Origin: Candidatus Zhuqueibacterota bacterium
Lineage (GTDB): Bacteria > Zhuqueibacterota > Zhuqueibacteria > Oceanimicrobiales > Oceanimicrobiaceae
DNA: 64,000 nucleotides
Direction of reading: 5' to 3'
NCBI GenBank assembly: GCA_029261995.1
Contig: JAJDAF010000029.1
Coordinates: 186,001-250,000, forward strand
Shown here: one piece after another, positions 45,141 to 55,400 of the stretch
Layout of the letters: every line of letters starts with the position of its first letter
Position numbering within the stretch: the first letter of the stretch is position 1
Position numbers and translations under genes: made by a program
Notes under the pieces: generated by a model
The model's input: only the letters and a program-made list of their open reading frames with translations
Databases searched by the model: none
What the model was told of the DNA's origin: nothing

Positions 45141-45473
45141 TGTAGCCATTTATCATCTTCTGCTCTTCGTTGAGCAGGTTCAAGATTCGATCTAGCGATT
45201 CATTCCTAGTCAATCTCAGCCTTTGAATTATGAGCACTTGAGTTTCTAATTCAAAAGCAGAACCCAAAGCAAACTCAAGAAACCGTTTAAAGTCATTCAC
45301 GCTGCTCCTGCTGCTTCCCTCTGCTATGTTGGACGGTATCGAAGTAGCCGCTCGCGTTATCTGACTTCTCAAGCCGTACTTTTCTTCTGTCGGAAGCATC
45401 TCAGCCATATTGTACACATCCATCACCAATTCCATGCCCTATGCCAAATCTTCAAATTTCTGAAATTAGTCAT
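45115..45473 (-). pseudogene. Four-helix-bundle protein gene, frameshifted at its N-terminus
   Basis: The open frame from ATG 45435 gives 106 residues of the S23/23S-rRNA intervening-sequence (Avd-related) four-helix-bundle family (EKYGLRSQITRAATSIPSNIAEG, SIPSNIAEGSSR). The family N-terminus is present but in another frame: ATG at 45473 reads MTNFRNLKIWHRA and then the frame shifts, because one base is missing at GCA/ATG (45435). Restoring it would give about 119 residues, a normal length. Either a damaged gene or a sequencing or assembly error, or the gene starts at 45435 and lacks its first helix. TTAG-rich repeats flank it, in the middle of the act operon. Confidence 0.7.
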
Positions 45474-45502
45474 CACCTAACAACTAGCCCCTAACACCTG
45501 TT
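45472..45502. repeat. CTAA-rich repeat, upstream of four-helix gene
   Basis: Units CCTAACAACTAG and CCCCTAACACCTG are the reverse complement of the TTAG units at 46175-46200 (GGTGTTAGTTGTTAG). They lie directly before the ancestral start of the frameshifted gene. Confidence 0.45.
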
Positions 45503-45503
45503 T

Positions 45504-46160
45504 CTAATAATGGCAAGCCGCACAGTTCGTTGACGCGTGCCTTCTGCGCAGATCCGCCAGGACGCCATCGTTAACATCCCGGTGACAATTCACGCACCAC
45601 CCCATGGAAAGCTCACTTACCTGGGATACTGTTTCCATTGTCTGCACCGGACCATGGCATTGTTGACAGATAACGCCGGCATTGACATGACGCCGATGGT
45701 CAAAATAAGCGAACGCCGGCAAACTGTGCACGCGAACCCACTCGATGGGCTTGCCGGGACTGCCTTCGTCATACTGCATTTTCTCTGTGTCGAAACCCAC
45801 CGCGGCGTACAGCTTGCTAAGCTCAGGGGAGATGGGTATCTGCATGTCCCGTTTCTCCTCCAGCGCTTTCTGCTCCTCCATCTTAATCTGGTCCCAAGGG
45901 GCGGTCACGAATCGATGGCAGTTCATGCAAATGCTGGCGGGCGGCGTGCCGGCATGCCTGCTCTTATCGGCGCTGGTGTGGCAGTAGAGACAATCGATTT
46001 GCAGATCCCCGCCGTGCAGCCGGTGCGAAAACGCAATGGGCTGCTGCGGCGCAAACCCCTGATTATTGCCGGGCAAATTGATGTTGACGCTACGAGCGTA
46101 GATGAGTGTGCCCGTCACCAATGCGATGAATAGGATGATTGTAATGTTTCTACTGGTCAT
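45504..46160 (-). CDS. actA: Alternative complex III subunit ActA, pentahaem cytochrome c
   Basis: 218 residues with an N-terminal membrane anchor (about 6-24) and five CxxCH haem sites: CLYCH, CMNCH, CQQCH, CVNCH and CAACH. The five-haem count identifies ActA, which forms the periplasmic haem wire with ActE. It begins the act operon; actB follows after the inserted four-helix gene. The nearest upstream genes are the nitrate transporters. Confidence 0.94.
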   Translation of the reverse strand: MTSRNITIILFIALVTGTLIYARSVNINLPGNNQGFAPQQPIAFSHRLHGGDLQIDCLYCHTSADKSRHAGTPPASICMNCHRFVTAPWDQIKMEEQKALEEKRDMQIPISPELSKLYAAVGFDTEKMQYDEGSPGKPIEWVRVHSLPAFAYFDHRRHVNAGVICQQCHGPVQTMETVSQVSELSMGWCVNCHRDVNDGVLADLRRRHASTNCAACHY

Positions 46161-46174
46161 GTTTTTTCTCAGAT

Positions 46175-46292
46175 TTTAGGTGTTAGTTGTTAGGCGTTGG
46201 AAAACGTCTAACAACTAAAGACTAGCTTTCTCTCAGGTTCAAGAAGTTAGGCGCTGAGAAGCATCTAACACCTAATGTCTATCGCCTAACAC
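46175..46292. repeat. TTAG-family repeats with 16-bp hairpin
   Basis: Between narK and actA. The core is a 16-bp stem with one G-T pair (46183-46198 with 46203-46218, loop GGAA). A second, weaker stem pairs GTTAGGCG (46246-46253) with CGCCTAAC (46283-46290). The same TTAG/CTAA units occur at 45106-45140 and 45472-45502. The hairpin could also end the nar transcript, though no T-tract follows. Confidence 0.55.
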
Positions 46293-46298
46293 CTTTCT

Positions 46299-47921
46299 TT
46301 ATGGATTCTTGTACTCCGCTTTTGGTCCGAGATAGTACCACCAGTTCAAAACCGCACAGACCGCATAGAAGGCTGCAAAACCGTACATCGCAATTTCAGG
46401 CGTAGTCGCCTTCATTTGCTCACCGATGACTTTCGGAATCAAGAAGGCGCCGTAGGCGGCTACCGCTGAGGTCCAACCCAAAACGGGGCCGGCTTGCTCA
46501 ACATTGAATACCATCGATATGGTCCGGAATGTCGAGCCGTTTCCAATTCCAGTGGCGGTAAACAGGATGACTATCAAGACAAAGAATGGCATGAAATAGT
46601 CCTGTGGTGTGGCGGATTGATACGCCAAATGCGCGTAGTACCCAACGCCAACCGAGGCGACGACCATGACGATTGCCACGAATTGCGTGACGATTGCGCC
46701 ACCCACTTTGTCAGCGATTTTGCCGCCGACCGGTCGAATCAATGCACCGACAAATGCGCCCACCCAGACATACATGAACGTGGCTGGCCCATCTGGATTT
46801 GCCAAATTATGCGTCATGACGCCGTCCACCATGACGTGCTTCACACCGAAAATGAATTTGATGGCCAGCCCCACCGCTGCGGCGAATCCAATGAAGGAGC
46901 CAAAAGTCATGGTGTAAATAATGGTCATGACCCAAGTGTGCTTGTTGTCGAATATTTTATACTGGCGGTCTAGGTTGGCTTTGATTTCGCCCGGAGAGAG
47001 TTTTTTCATCAAGAACACGGTCAAGGCAATAACCACAGGCAAGGCAATCCATTTTACCCATGTCATGGATTTGAAGGTCAGAATGAAATAGAGTCCGATT
47101 GCCGCGGTAACAAAACCGATGATCAATAACCAGGAAATTCTCCCGAAAGAAACCAGGGGGCTTTTCAAATTGGGGGTGACATTCTCGGTTTTGATGTTGT
47201 TCATCTTAAACCACCCGAAGAAAGCCAAAGGAACAAGCCAGAGCATCCAAACCCAACCTGCATTTGGAAGCCAGGTTTCAGCACCGGCTGCAATTCGTTT
47301 AAAGATTGTTCCACTTGAACTTGACAGAATCAGTGGGTCGCCGCTCAAAGCGCCAAGCATCGGAAAAGTCATAACAAGTGGAATTAGAATTTGCATGGTC
47401 GTGACACCGAAATTCCCCAATCCGGCATTCATTCCGAGAGCGTAACCTTGCGTCTTTTTCGGAAAGAAAAAGCTGATATTGCTCATGGAAGAAGCGAAAT
47501 TTCCGCCGCCAAAACCGGACAAAAAGGCCATCACCACAAAAAACTCAAAAGATGTATTGGGATCCTGCAAACCGAATGCTGTCCCGAATGAGGGAATCAT
47601 CAACAAAGCGGTAGTAAAGAAAATCGTATTCCTTCCGCCGGCCAGGCGAATGAAGAAAGTACTGGGAATTCTCAGGGTGGCGCCAGTCAGTCCGGCAATT
47701 GCGGGAAGCATAAACAATAGCCCCATTGCTTCTTCCGGCGGCCGACCAAACGTAAAACCGAGATTTTTCATCTGGACTGTGATAATGCCCCACATGAGCC
47801 ATACGGAAAATCCAACTAACAAGCTTGGGATGGAAATCCATAGGTTTTGTGTGGCGATTGACTTGCCTTCTTTCTCCCAGAACTGTTCGTCTTCAGGATT
47901 CCATTTTGTAAGGTCGGTCAT
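46299..47921 (-). CDS. narK: NarK-family nitrate/nitrite transporter
   Basis: 540 residues with about twelve membrane helices of the major facilitator superfamily. The nitrate signature is present twice in degenerate form (GFGGGNFASSMSNISFFFPKKTQGYALGMNAGLGNFGV and GNGSTFRTISMVF), shown here as parts near 134-172 and 465-477. NarK proteins act as nitrate/proton symporters or nitrate/nitrite antiporters; the second copy next door makes a division of these two modes plausible, as in Thermus and Paracoccus. Its C-terminal half has normal GC, the N-terminal part is AT-rich. Confidence 0.9.
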   Translation of the reverse strand: MTDLTKWNPEDEQFWEKEGKSIATQNLWISIPSLLVGFSVWLMWGIITVQMKNLGFTFGRPPEEAMGLLFMLPAIAGLTGATLRIPSTFFIRLAGGRNTIFFTTALLMIPSFGTAFGLQDPNTSFEFFVVMAFLSGFGGGNFASSMSNISFFFPKKTQGYALGMNAGLGNFGVTTMQILIPLVMTFPMLGALSGDPLILSSSSGTIFKRIAAGAETWLPNAGWVWMLWLVPLAFFGWFKMNNIKTENVTPNLKSPLVSFGRISWLLIIGFVTAAIGLYFILTFKSMTWVKWIALPVVIALTVFLMKKLSPGEIKANLDRQYKIFDNKHTWVMTIIYTMTFGSFIGFAAAVGLAIKFIFGVKHVMVDGVMTHNLANPDGPATFMYVWVGAFVGALIRPVGGKIADKVGGAIVTQFVAIVMVVASVGVGYYAHLAYQSATPQDYFMPFFVLIVILFTATGIGNGSTFRTISMVFNVEQAGPVLGWTSAVAAYGAFLIPKVIGEQMKATTPEIAMYGFAAFYAVCAVLNWWYYLGPKAEYKNP

Positions 47922-47976
47922 CTATTCTCTCTCCGATTGTGACTTAGCTCTCTCACTTTGGCAATTCAATTTCGCT

Positions 47977-49524
47977 CTACTCCTCGGCGAAAGAACCTTC
48001 AGGTTCTTCAAGCATCAGCCAACAGAAAACAAAACTGATTGCCGCGCCGGCGGAAGTGACGTAGAAAAATGTTTTGGCATCTACAAGCGAAAATAGAACC
48101 AGATAAACAACCGCACCGACATTTCCATAAGCCCCGGCCATTCCGGCAATTTGTCCGGTCATATTCTTTTTTATCAAAGGAATTATCGCAAAAGTCGCAC
48201 CCTCGGCGCCCTGGACAAACATCGAACACACAATTGTAATAAACACGGAAACGCCTAGCCACCAGATACCATCAAACATCGGGACTATTTCCTGAACACC
48301 ACTGCCATTGATGACATCATATTTTGCGATATTTGCCATCGCGAAGAATCCGATTGCGATGCCCACCATATAGATAAGCATTGTTCGCTTTCGATTTGAC
48401 ATCTTATCGGAAAGCAATCCCCCAAGCGGACGGGCAAAGAGATTTACAAATGCGAAAGAAGCGGCAATAATGCCTGCCAAAGTTGCAGTCATTATATAAT
48501 TTCCGTCGCCATTCGTTAAGTTCTTGAAAGTAGTTTCAAAAAACATCGGCAACATCGAAACAACGGCTAATTCCGAACCGAAATTCGCAAAATAAGTGCT
48601 ATTTAAAGCCGCCACACTTGCCCAATGATATTTTTCTTTTTCCGGAACACCAGCTTTTAAAATTGGCAGATTAACGTGCAAGACTTTAGCTACGTGGCCA
48701 ATAAAAATGATTGCCAAGCCGGCATAAATGACATGAAGAATAGTCTCATTTATTATTGGAACTCCACTAACCTTAACGCCACCAAGTCGCCAAGCCAAAA
48801 CGCCCATTGCGCCAACCAAAGGGAAAGACCAGACTAAATACTGCACAAGGTCTCCGTAGGAACTTACTGTCATAGGTTCGGTTTTCTTAACGCCGACAAA
48901 TTTCTTGCCTTCGGGCATATCTTTGACGAGAAAGTAATAGGCAAATCCGTAAATCAAGGACACCAATCCATTTACAAACAAAGCCCAACGCCAGCTGTCC
49001 TCGCCCAAGTCAAACCATTTCGTGAAAACCGTCAAAGCAATCCAAGGCAAGGTCATCGCCGCCCAAGCTGAACCGAAATTTCCCCATCCGGCATAAAAAC
49101 CTTCCGCACGTCCAACCATTTTTGGCGGAAACCACTGTGCAACCATTCTGATACCGATTACGAATCCGGCACCGATGGAACCTAGAACTAAACGTGAAAC
49201 CAATAACTGAAGAAAAGTATCACCGAAAGCAAAGAAAAATGCTGGTAAAGCCATGACAACCATGAGGGCGGAAAAAACGATACGCGGACCAAAACGGTCA
49301 ATCAATGCTCCAACAGCAATTCTCGCCGGAATCGTTAATGCAACGTTGCAGATCAGCAAAATCTTGATGTGTTCCTTGGTTAACCAATCTATGCTTCTCA
49401 GCATAGTTGTTGCCAAGGGCGCCAGATTAAACCAAACATAAAATGTGATGAAAAAGGCAATCCAGGTGTAGTGCAGAGTTTTTATGCGTTCCTGGCTAAA
49501 ATCCAGCAATTCGGGTTTTTTCAT
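47977..49524 (-). CDS. narK: NarK-family nitrate/nitrite transporter
   Basis: 515 residues and about twelve helices, MFS nitrate/nitrite porter family. GAGFVIGIRMVAQWFPPKMVGRAEGFYAGWGNFGSA near 118-152 (quoted here in parts: GFVIGIRMVAQWFPP and GWGNFGSAW) is the family signature. It begins 78 nt after narI and ends 55 nt before the second transporter gene, so all are probably in the nar operon. Sampled lines have only 33-45% GC, against about 57% in narG and the far end of the next gene, hinting at separate acquisition. Confidence 0.92.
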   Translation of the reverse strand: MKKPELLDFSQERIKTLHYTWIAFFITFYVWFNLAPLATTMLRSIDWLTKEHIKILLICNVALTIPARIAVGALIDRFGPRIVFSALMVVMALPAFFFAFGDTFLQLLVSRLVLGSIGAGFVIGIRMVAQWFPPKMVGRAEGFYAGWGNFGSAWAAMTLPWIALTVFTKWFDLGEDSWRWALFVNGLVSLIYGFAYYFLVKDMPEGKKFVGVKKTEPMTVSSYGDLVQYLVWSFPLVGAMGVLAWRLGGVKVSGVPIINETILHVIYAGLAIIFIGHVAKVLHVNLPILKAGVPEKEKYHWASVAALNSTYFANFGSELAVVSMLPMFFETTFKNLTNGDGNYIMTATLAGIIAASFAFVNLFARPLGGLLSDKMSNRKRTMLIYMVGIAIGFFAMANIAKYDVINGSGVQEIVPMFDGIWWLGVSVFITIVCSMFVQGAEGATFAIIPLIKKNMTGQIAGMAGAYGNVGAVVYLVLFSLVDAKTFFYVTSAGAAISFVFCWLMLEEPEGSFAEE

Positions 49525-49602
49525 TGACGGTTTCCTATCGATCCCTATTCATGTTCTAACTCAGGTAGAATACTGGTTAACTTTCTCAATAAAAAGATGG
49601 CT

Positions 49603-50334
49603 TCACTCGTGCACTTTGAATTCCGTGGTCCGAATCTTTTTGCGATCCCAGTTCCAGCGCACCACTTGCGGTTTGCGCCAGAGATATGGATTCGGCACAA
49701 CCAGTGCATGCACAAGCCTTGTAAACGGGAACAAAATGATGAGGACAAAAGCGCCAATAATGTGCAGCTTCACCATGAAAGGCAAAGGCGTGACATAAGC
49801 GATTTCCGGGCTGAACTTCACGATTGACCAAAGGTAGGGAGACAGTGAAGCCGCAAACCACGAGCTTCCCCAGCTATGGAAAAGCGCGGTGTAAAGCCCG
49901 GTGCCAATCTGAAAGATGAGTATCCCGATCACCACCCAGTCCGCGGCGGAGGTCACCATCTTTGTTCTGGCATCACTCAGGCGCCGGGCAACAATGTTTA
50001 TCAAGCCAACAAGCGTGAACAGCCCACCGATAAAGCCTGAAATTTCCAGGATGTAGAGTCGTATGGCATCGCTGTTCCACTGGAGCAGTTGGCCAGGCAG
50101 AAGAAAGCCGAAAAGATGACCGGCGAGCACAACAAGTATACCGTAGTGAAACGGCACCATGGCCCAGAAGTGGACTTTGTTTTCCAGAAACTGTGATGAC
50201 AAGCTTGAATAGGTGAAACCCTTGCCTCTATAGCGCTGAATGGTGACGAGAAAAAAAGTGAACAGCGCAACATAGGGCAGGATGGTGAACCAGAATAGGT
50301 TCAGATGGTCAAATGCGGCTATCTTGTCAATCAT
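49603..50334 (-). CDS. narI: Nitrate reductase gamma subunit
   Basis: 243 residues with five membrane helices; the dihaem cytochrome b that oxidises quinol and feeds NarH. Conserved His near the N-terminus (FHYGILVVLAGHLFGF) and near the C-terminus (KLHIIGAF) are candidate haem ligands. It follows narJ by 24 nt and precedes the transporters by 78 nt. Confidence 0.92.
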   Translation of the reverse strand: MIDKIAAFDHLNLFWFTILPYVALFTFFLVTIQRYRGKGFTYSSLSSQFLENKVHFWAMVPFHYGILVVLAGHLFGFLLPGQLLQWNSDAIRLYILEISGFIGGLFTLVGLINIVARRLSDARTKMVTSAADWVVIGILIFQIGTGLYTALFHSWGSSWFAASLSPYLWSIVKFSPEIAYVTPLPFMVKLHIIGAFVLIILFPFTRLVHALVVPNPYLWRKPQVVRWNWDRKKIRTTEFKVHE

Positions 50335-50358
50335 GATAATAATCCGGAATGTTCTCGA

Positions 50359-50949
50359 TTACACAGTTCGTGTGTCGTGTGCTTGGTTGTTTGTTCTCTG
50401 CCCCTGTTGATTGTGGAGCACTTTGAGTGCGGGGTGGCTCGTATCAACGATATTGTAGCGTTTTCTTAGGACGGCCCGCAGGACCTCGATGAGAACCCGG
50501 TAGGGATTCGGCTCCTGAAATCCAGCTAGAATTTTCTCTATTGCCGGCAACAGGAAGCGTTTCGCGAACTCTGGCGCATCTTCTGCTTCAAGGCATGACA
50601 GGAGAAGCAGACAGTGGCTAAGGTGGTCCGGCAGCTCCGCCGATTCAGGCAAATCTTCTTCCTCCAGAGCCTGGCGCATCTGCACCAGGAATTCGCCACG
50701 GCGGTAGTCCTCGCCAAAGAGGTGCCATCCAATTTCCAGGCAGCGAGCCGGGTTCATATCGAACGTTCTGGTGAACAGCTCTTCCACGTCGGAGTGCTCG
50801 GTCTCTTGCACAAAGCTACAGAATTCGGCCACATCGTCCTGCTGCGCAAGCAACTTTTGCCGCAACGAGTCGGCTCGCTCCACAACCCCGATTTCCGGAT
50901 AACACAGAAGGCCGGCAAACTGCACAAAGATTTCATTGTCATACGCCAT
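50359..50949 (-). CDS. narJ: Nitrate reductase assembly chaperone
   Basis: 196 residues of the NarJ/TorD-like chaperone family, which helps insert the molybdenum cofactor into NarG before it docks with NarI. The features are an N-terminal FAGLLCYPE, the central VEELFTRTFD, and LSCLEAEDAPEFAKRFLLPAIEKIL helix region. It starts 2 nt after narH and lies upstream of narI, the usual order. Confidence 0.9.
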   Translation of the reverse strand: MAYDNEIFVQFAGLLCYPEIGVVERADSLRQKLLAQQDDVAEFCSFVQETEHSDVEELFTRTFDMNPARCLEIGWHLFGEDYRRGEFLVQMRQALEEEDLPESAELPDHLSHCLLLLSCLEAEDAPEFAKRFLLPAIEKILAGFQEPNPYRVLIEVLRAVLRKRYNIVDTSHPALKVLHNQQGQRTNNQAHDTRTV

Positions 50950-50951
50950 GG

Positions 50952-52442
50952 CTACGCCCCTCGCTCCGGCTCTTCACGCAGCCCAAAACCAACCGATTGC
51001 TTGAACTCCAGGGGATCGCGCATCATCTGAATAGCCTCTTCCCTGTTTGCGGGGGGAATGACGAAGCGGTCGTCAAAGGTACAAAGCGAGGTCAAATTGT
51101 AGATTCCTTCCGCTTGCTCAACAGAGCAGTCTGCTTCCACTAACATCTTGTTGGCCGCTTCCTGGCTAATGTCACCGACGGTTACGGCGCGCCGGTACTG
51201 TCTGACCGCCATTTGCTTTTTCAACGCGTAGCGCATCTTGCCGGTATTGCCTCCAGAAAACAGATTCGCCAGGAACTCCATGGGAGCGCGTGCCTTGTCA
51301 AAATCCGGGAACAGGCCTTCTGTCATGTTCTTCTTCGCATTGCCGTCCATGGCCGTCATGACCGGCAGCATGGGCGGAACGTAGAAGAGCATAGGCAACG
51401 TGCGGTACTCGATATGAGGCGGAAGCGCAATGCCCCACTCTTTGACAAATTTGTATACCGGTGACTTCTGAGCCGATTTGATGACTTCATCGTGTACGCC
51501 GTTTGACTGCGCCGCTCGAACAACTTCGGGGTCATGCGGGTTCAGAATCATGGCGCGGTGCGCATCAATCAGTTCATCATCCGGTTTGTTAGCTACTTCA
51601 TCAATCAGGTCGGCATCGTAGAGCAAGACGCCCAGATAACGAATGCGCCCGACGCAGGAGTGGAAACACGCCGGAGCCTGACCGGATTCGATACGTGGAA
51701 AACAGAGAATGCACTTCTCGGATTTGCCGGTCTGCCAATTGTAATAGGTCTTCTTATACGGGCAAGCTGCGATGCACGAGCGCCAGCCACGGCAGCGTTC
51801 CTGATCGACGAGAACAAGGCCATCTTCACCGCGTTTGTGCAATGCGCCGGATGGGCAAGAGGCCACACAGCCAGGATTCAGACAGTGATTACAGATCCTC
51901 GGGAAATAGAAAAAGACCAGGCGCTCAATCGCGGACAACTGCATTTTCTGCTCCGCCGTCAAGCCTTTTAGATTGGGATCGTTGGCCGCGTAGACCGGAG
52001 AACCGCTCAAATCGTCATCCCAATTGGGGCCGGCTTCGATATCCATGTGCTTGCCGGTTACCATCGAGATGGGGCGCGCGGTTGGCTGGTCAGTGCCTTC
52101 CGGCGCGGTGAAAAGCTCATCGTACTTGTAGGTCCAGGGCTCATAATAGTCGTCCATGCTGGGCTGATGCGGATGGTGGAAGATGTTCGGAATGATGCGC
52201 CCCTTGCCGGTCGACTTCAATTTAATCGAGCCGTTGCTCTTCTCCCATCCGCCCTTGTATTTGTCCTGATCTTCCCATTTTGTGGGATAGCCGGTGCCGG
52301 GCTTGGTCTCCACGTTGTTCCACCACATGTATTCCGTGCCTTTGCGATCGGTCCAGATATTCTTGCAGGCGATGCTGCAGGTATGGCAGCCAATACATTT
52401 ATCCAGATGAAAGACCATTGAGATTTGTGACCTGACGTCCAT
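50952..52442 (-). CDS. narH: Nitrate reductase beta subunit
   Basis: 496 residues. Carries four iron-sulfur clusters between NarI and NarG. The cysteine motifs CIGCHTCSIAC, CNHCLNPGCVASC, CRGWRSCIAAC and CILCFPRI are all present; the Trp in CRGWRSC marks the 3Fe-4S site. The HHPHQPSMDDYYEPW and VPPMLPV regions are typical of NarH. It is cytoplasmic with NarG, 45 nt after narG. Confidence 0.96.
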   Translation of the reverse strand: MDVRSQISMVFHLDKCIGCHTCSIACKNIWTDRKGTEYMWWNNVETKPGTGYPTKWEDQDKYKGGWEKSNGSIKLKSTGKGRIIPNIFHHPHQPSMDDYYEPWTYKYDELFTAPEGTDQPTARPISMVTGKHMDIEAGPNWDDDLSGSPVYAANDPNLKGLTAEQKMQLSAIERLVFFYFPRICNHCLNPGCVASCPSGALHKRGEDGLVLVDQERCRGWRSCIAACPYKKTYYNWQTGKSEKCILCFPRIESGQAPACFHSCVGRIRYLGVLLYDADLIDEVANKPDDELIDAHRAMILNPHDPEVVRAAQSNGVHDEVIKSAQKSPVYKFVKEWGIALPPHIEYRTLPMLFYVPPMLPVMTAMDGNAKKNMTEGLFPDFDKARAPMEFLANLFSGGNTGKMRYALKKQMAVRQYRRAVTVGDISQEAANKMLVEADCSVEQAEGIYNLTSLCTFDDRFVIPPANREEAIQMMRDPLEFKQSVGFGLREEPERGA

Positions 52443-52487
52443 TATGTTGTCCTTTTGTTGTAGTTCCGGTTATCGAATTCGCGTTGG

Positions 52488-55400
52488 CTACCAGTTTAAC
52501 TCAGGCAATTTACGCACGAGAATGTGAGTATCGCGGTTGCTGCCCGTTGGCCCCCAGTAGTTGAAATGATACGTAAACTGGCCGTAGCCACCCACCATCA
52601 GATTAGGCTTCAGGCGAGTGCGAGTCAGGCTGTTGTGGCCGCCGGCCCTGCGATTGCCTCGTATTGGCGATTTCGGCACGGAAAGGGTCCGTTCCGGAGA
52701 GTGGTACTGAATACAGATACCGCGCGGAATGCGCGCACTGACGCAAGCCCGGGTCACGACGACGCCGTGATCATTGTACACTTCCACCCAATCGTTGTCG
52801 TGAATACCAAGCTCAGCCGCATCCTTATCATTCAGCCAGAAAGGCTCAATACCGCGAGAAAGTGTCGTCATCCGATGATTGTCCCCATACGTCGAATGAA
52901 TATGCCACTTGCCGTGCGGGGTCAGAAAATTGAGCATCATCGATTTTTCAGCCTCATCCGTCCAGCGGAGGTCTGAATATTGAGCAGGCGACGGCTTGGG
53001 TTTGTACGTTGGCAGATGCTCCCCAAACTCGATATAACCCGGATGGTCGAGGTAGAATTGCTGCCGGCCCGTTAGCGTCCGCCATGGCACCAATTTTTCG
53101 ACGTTGTAGGTAAACGGCGCGTAGGCACGACCGTTAGTCACCAACCCTGACCACATCGGGCTGTTTATGAATCGCCTGGGCTGCGCCTGCAAGTCCTTGT
53201 AGGTTGTTCTAACGTCTCTCGATTTCTCTACCAAGTCCGCCAGCGGCAGGCCGACCTTCTCTTCCATATTCTTGTAGGACCGGTGGGCAAGTTCGCCATT
53301 TGTCACGGTCGCGAGTTGCAAAATCGTGTTGCACACTTCTTCGTCATCCGCCAGGGAAGGATAGGTCTGGCCGCCCCAAGTTTCGGTAGGCCGCTTTGCG
53401 ACAAGCTCATCATAAAAATCCTCGACGGCATATTTGGTGCCATGTGCACTCAGACCATTCTTGCGAACCAGTGGCCCGTACGAGATGTATTGATTGTAGA
53501 GATTCTTGTAATCACGCTGAACCACCTTCATTCCCGGCATGGTCTTGCCAGGAATCGCTTCAACTTCACCGTTGATCCAATCTTTGATTTCAGTCTGGGC
53601 AATTTCGGCTGGACTGTCGTGCGCCAAAGGCATCGTCACCAGGTCCGGTACAGATTCCGGGAAGTGCTTCTCCGCCAGTTCTGAAAACTTCTTAGCAATC
53701 TGTTTGAAGATTTCCCAGTCGCTTTTCGATTCCCAGCACGGCGGCACGGCCTTGGAAAGCGGATGAATGAAACTGTGCATGTCGGTTGAGTTGAGGTCGG
53801 CCTTTTCGTACCAGGTGGCCGCAGGAAGCACGATGTCCGAATACAGCGCGGACGTGTCCATGCGGAAATTCAGATCGACCACCAAATCCATCTTGCCGAT
53901 GGGCGCCTTGTCATGCCAGACGACTTCATCCACGGAACCCTTTGCAAACTCATCATCAGAGACCGTGTTTGAGTGCGTGCCCAGGTAATGTTTGAGAAAG
54001 TACTCGTGTCCCTTTGCGCTGGACATCAGGGCATTGCCGCGCCAGATGTAGAAGACACGCGGCCAGTTCTTGGAATTGTCTGGGTCTTCCACTGAAAACT
54101 TCAGCGCTCTTTTCTTCAACTGGTCCACGACGTAAGCAACAACATCTTCCTCTTTGTCTGATCCAGTCGCCTTCCTTGCTTGTTCGACCAGTTCAATGGA
54201 GTTCTCTTCAAATTGTGGATAGAAGGGCAGCCAGCCGTTGCGGACAGCTTGCACTTGAATATCCATCGTGTGACCTGTCGAGAGTTTGCCACCTTCGCCG
54301 TTTTTAGGGATGGTGTGGTAATCAGTGTATGATTTTTCGTAGCGCCATTGATCTGTATTAACGTAGTGCCAACTCGGAGCGTTCTGCAGGCGGGATGGTC
54401 CGTACCAGTCTTTGCCAAGCGCGATTGATCCCCAGGATTCCCCAGGAGCCAGTTTTTCCTGACCGACATAATGCGCCAGGCCACCGCCATTGACGCCGAC
54501 ACAGCCGCAGAACATTAGGGCGTGAATGCCGGCGCGGTACATAAGATTAGCGTGGTACCAGTGATTGATGCCGGCGCCAATGATAATCGTGCACTTGCCA
54601 TTCGTGTGTTCCGCTGTTATCGCCCACTCTTGCGCGAACCGGATGAGGTCCGCCCGCGACAGTCCGGTATATTTCTCAGACCAGGCCGGCGTATAAGGTG
54701 CGTTCTCATCGTCATAGTTTTCGGGATAGGCGCCGCCCAATCCTCGGGGCACGCCGTACTGCGCCATCAGCACGTCATACACGGTTGCGACGGTCACTTC
54801 CCCGTCTGCCGTCTGGATCTTCTTGACTGGCACGCCTCGAAACACGCTCTGGCCTTCCGCGAAGTCATCGAAGCGGACTTGTGCCTCGCCGTCGTTCTCT
54901 TTCAGGAAGGTCAGTTCAGGATCAATCTTGCTGCCGTCCTGCCCATCCTTCAACGTGAGGTTCCATTTGCCCTGCTCCTCGCCCCAACGATGCCCGACAC
55001 TGCCCATCGGCATTTTGACGCCTTTGCTGGCCTTGTCCCACATCAGAAATTTCCAATCGCCGTTTTCCTGGTCGGCGTATTGTTTGATGCGCCCGGCCCG
55101 CAACAGTTGGCCGGCTTCGTAGTTTTTGCCCTTTGGCGTCAGTTCTACAAGCAGCGGTGAGTCGGTGTATTGCTTTGCGTAATCGATGAAGTAGGGAACC
55201 TGTCTATCGTGGTGGAATTCTTTCAGCAGCACATGGTTAACAGCCATCCACCAGGCGCCATCTTGCCCGGCATTGATGGACATCCACTCGTCTGCGTACT
55301 TGGCCACCTGGTTGAAATCTGGCGCAAAGACGTACATCTTGCTGCCGTTGTGCCGGGCTTCCGCCGCGAAATGGCAGTCCGGTGTGCGAGTCATATTAAG

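Noticed and set aside
45115-45473. A diversity-generating retroelement, because the four-helix protein is Avd-related
   Set aside because: There is no reverse transcriptase or template/variable repeat pair in the window.
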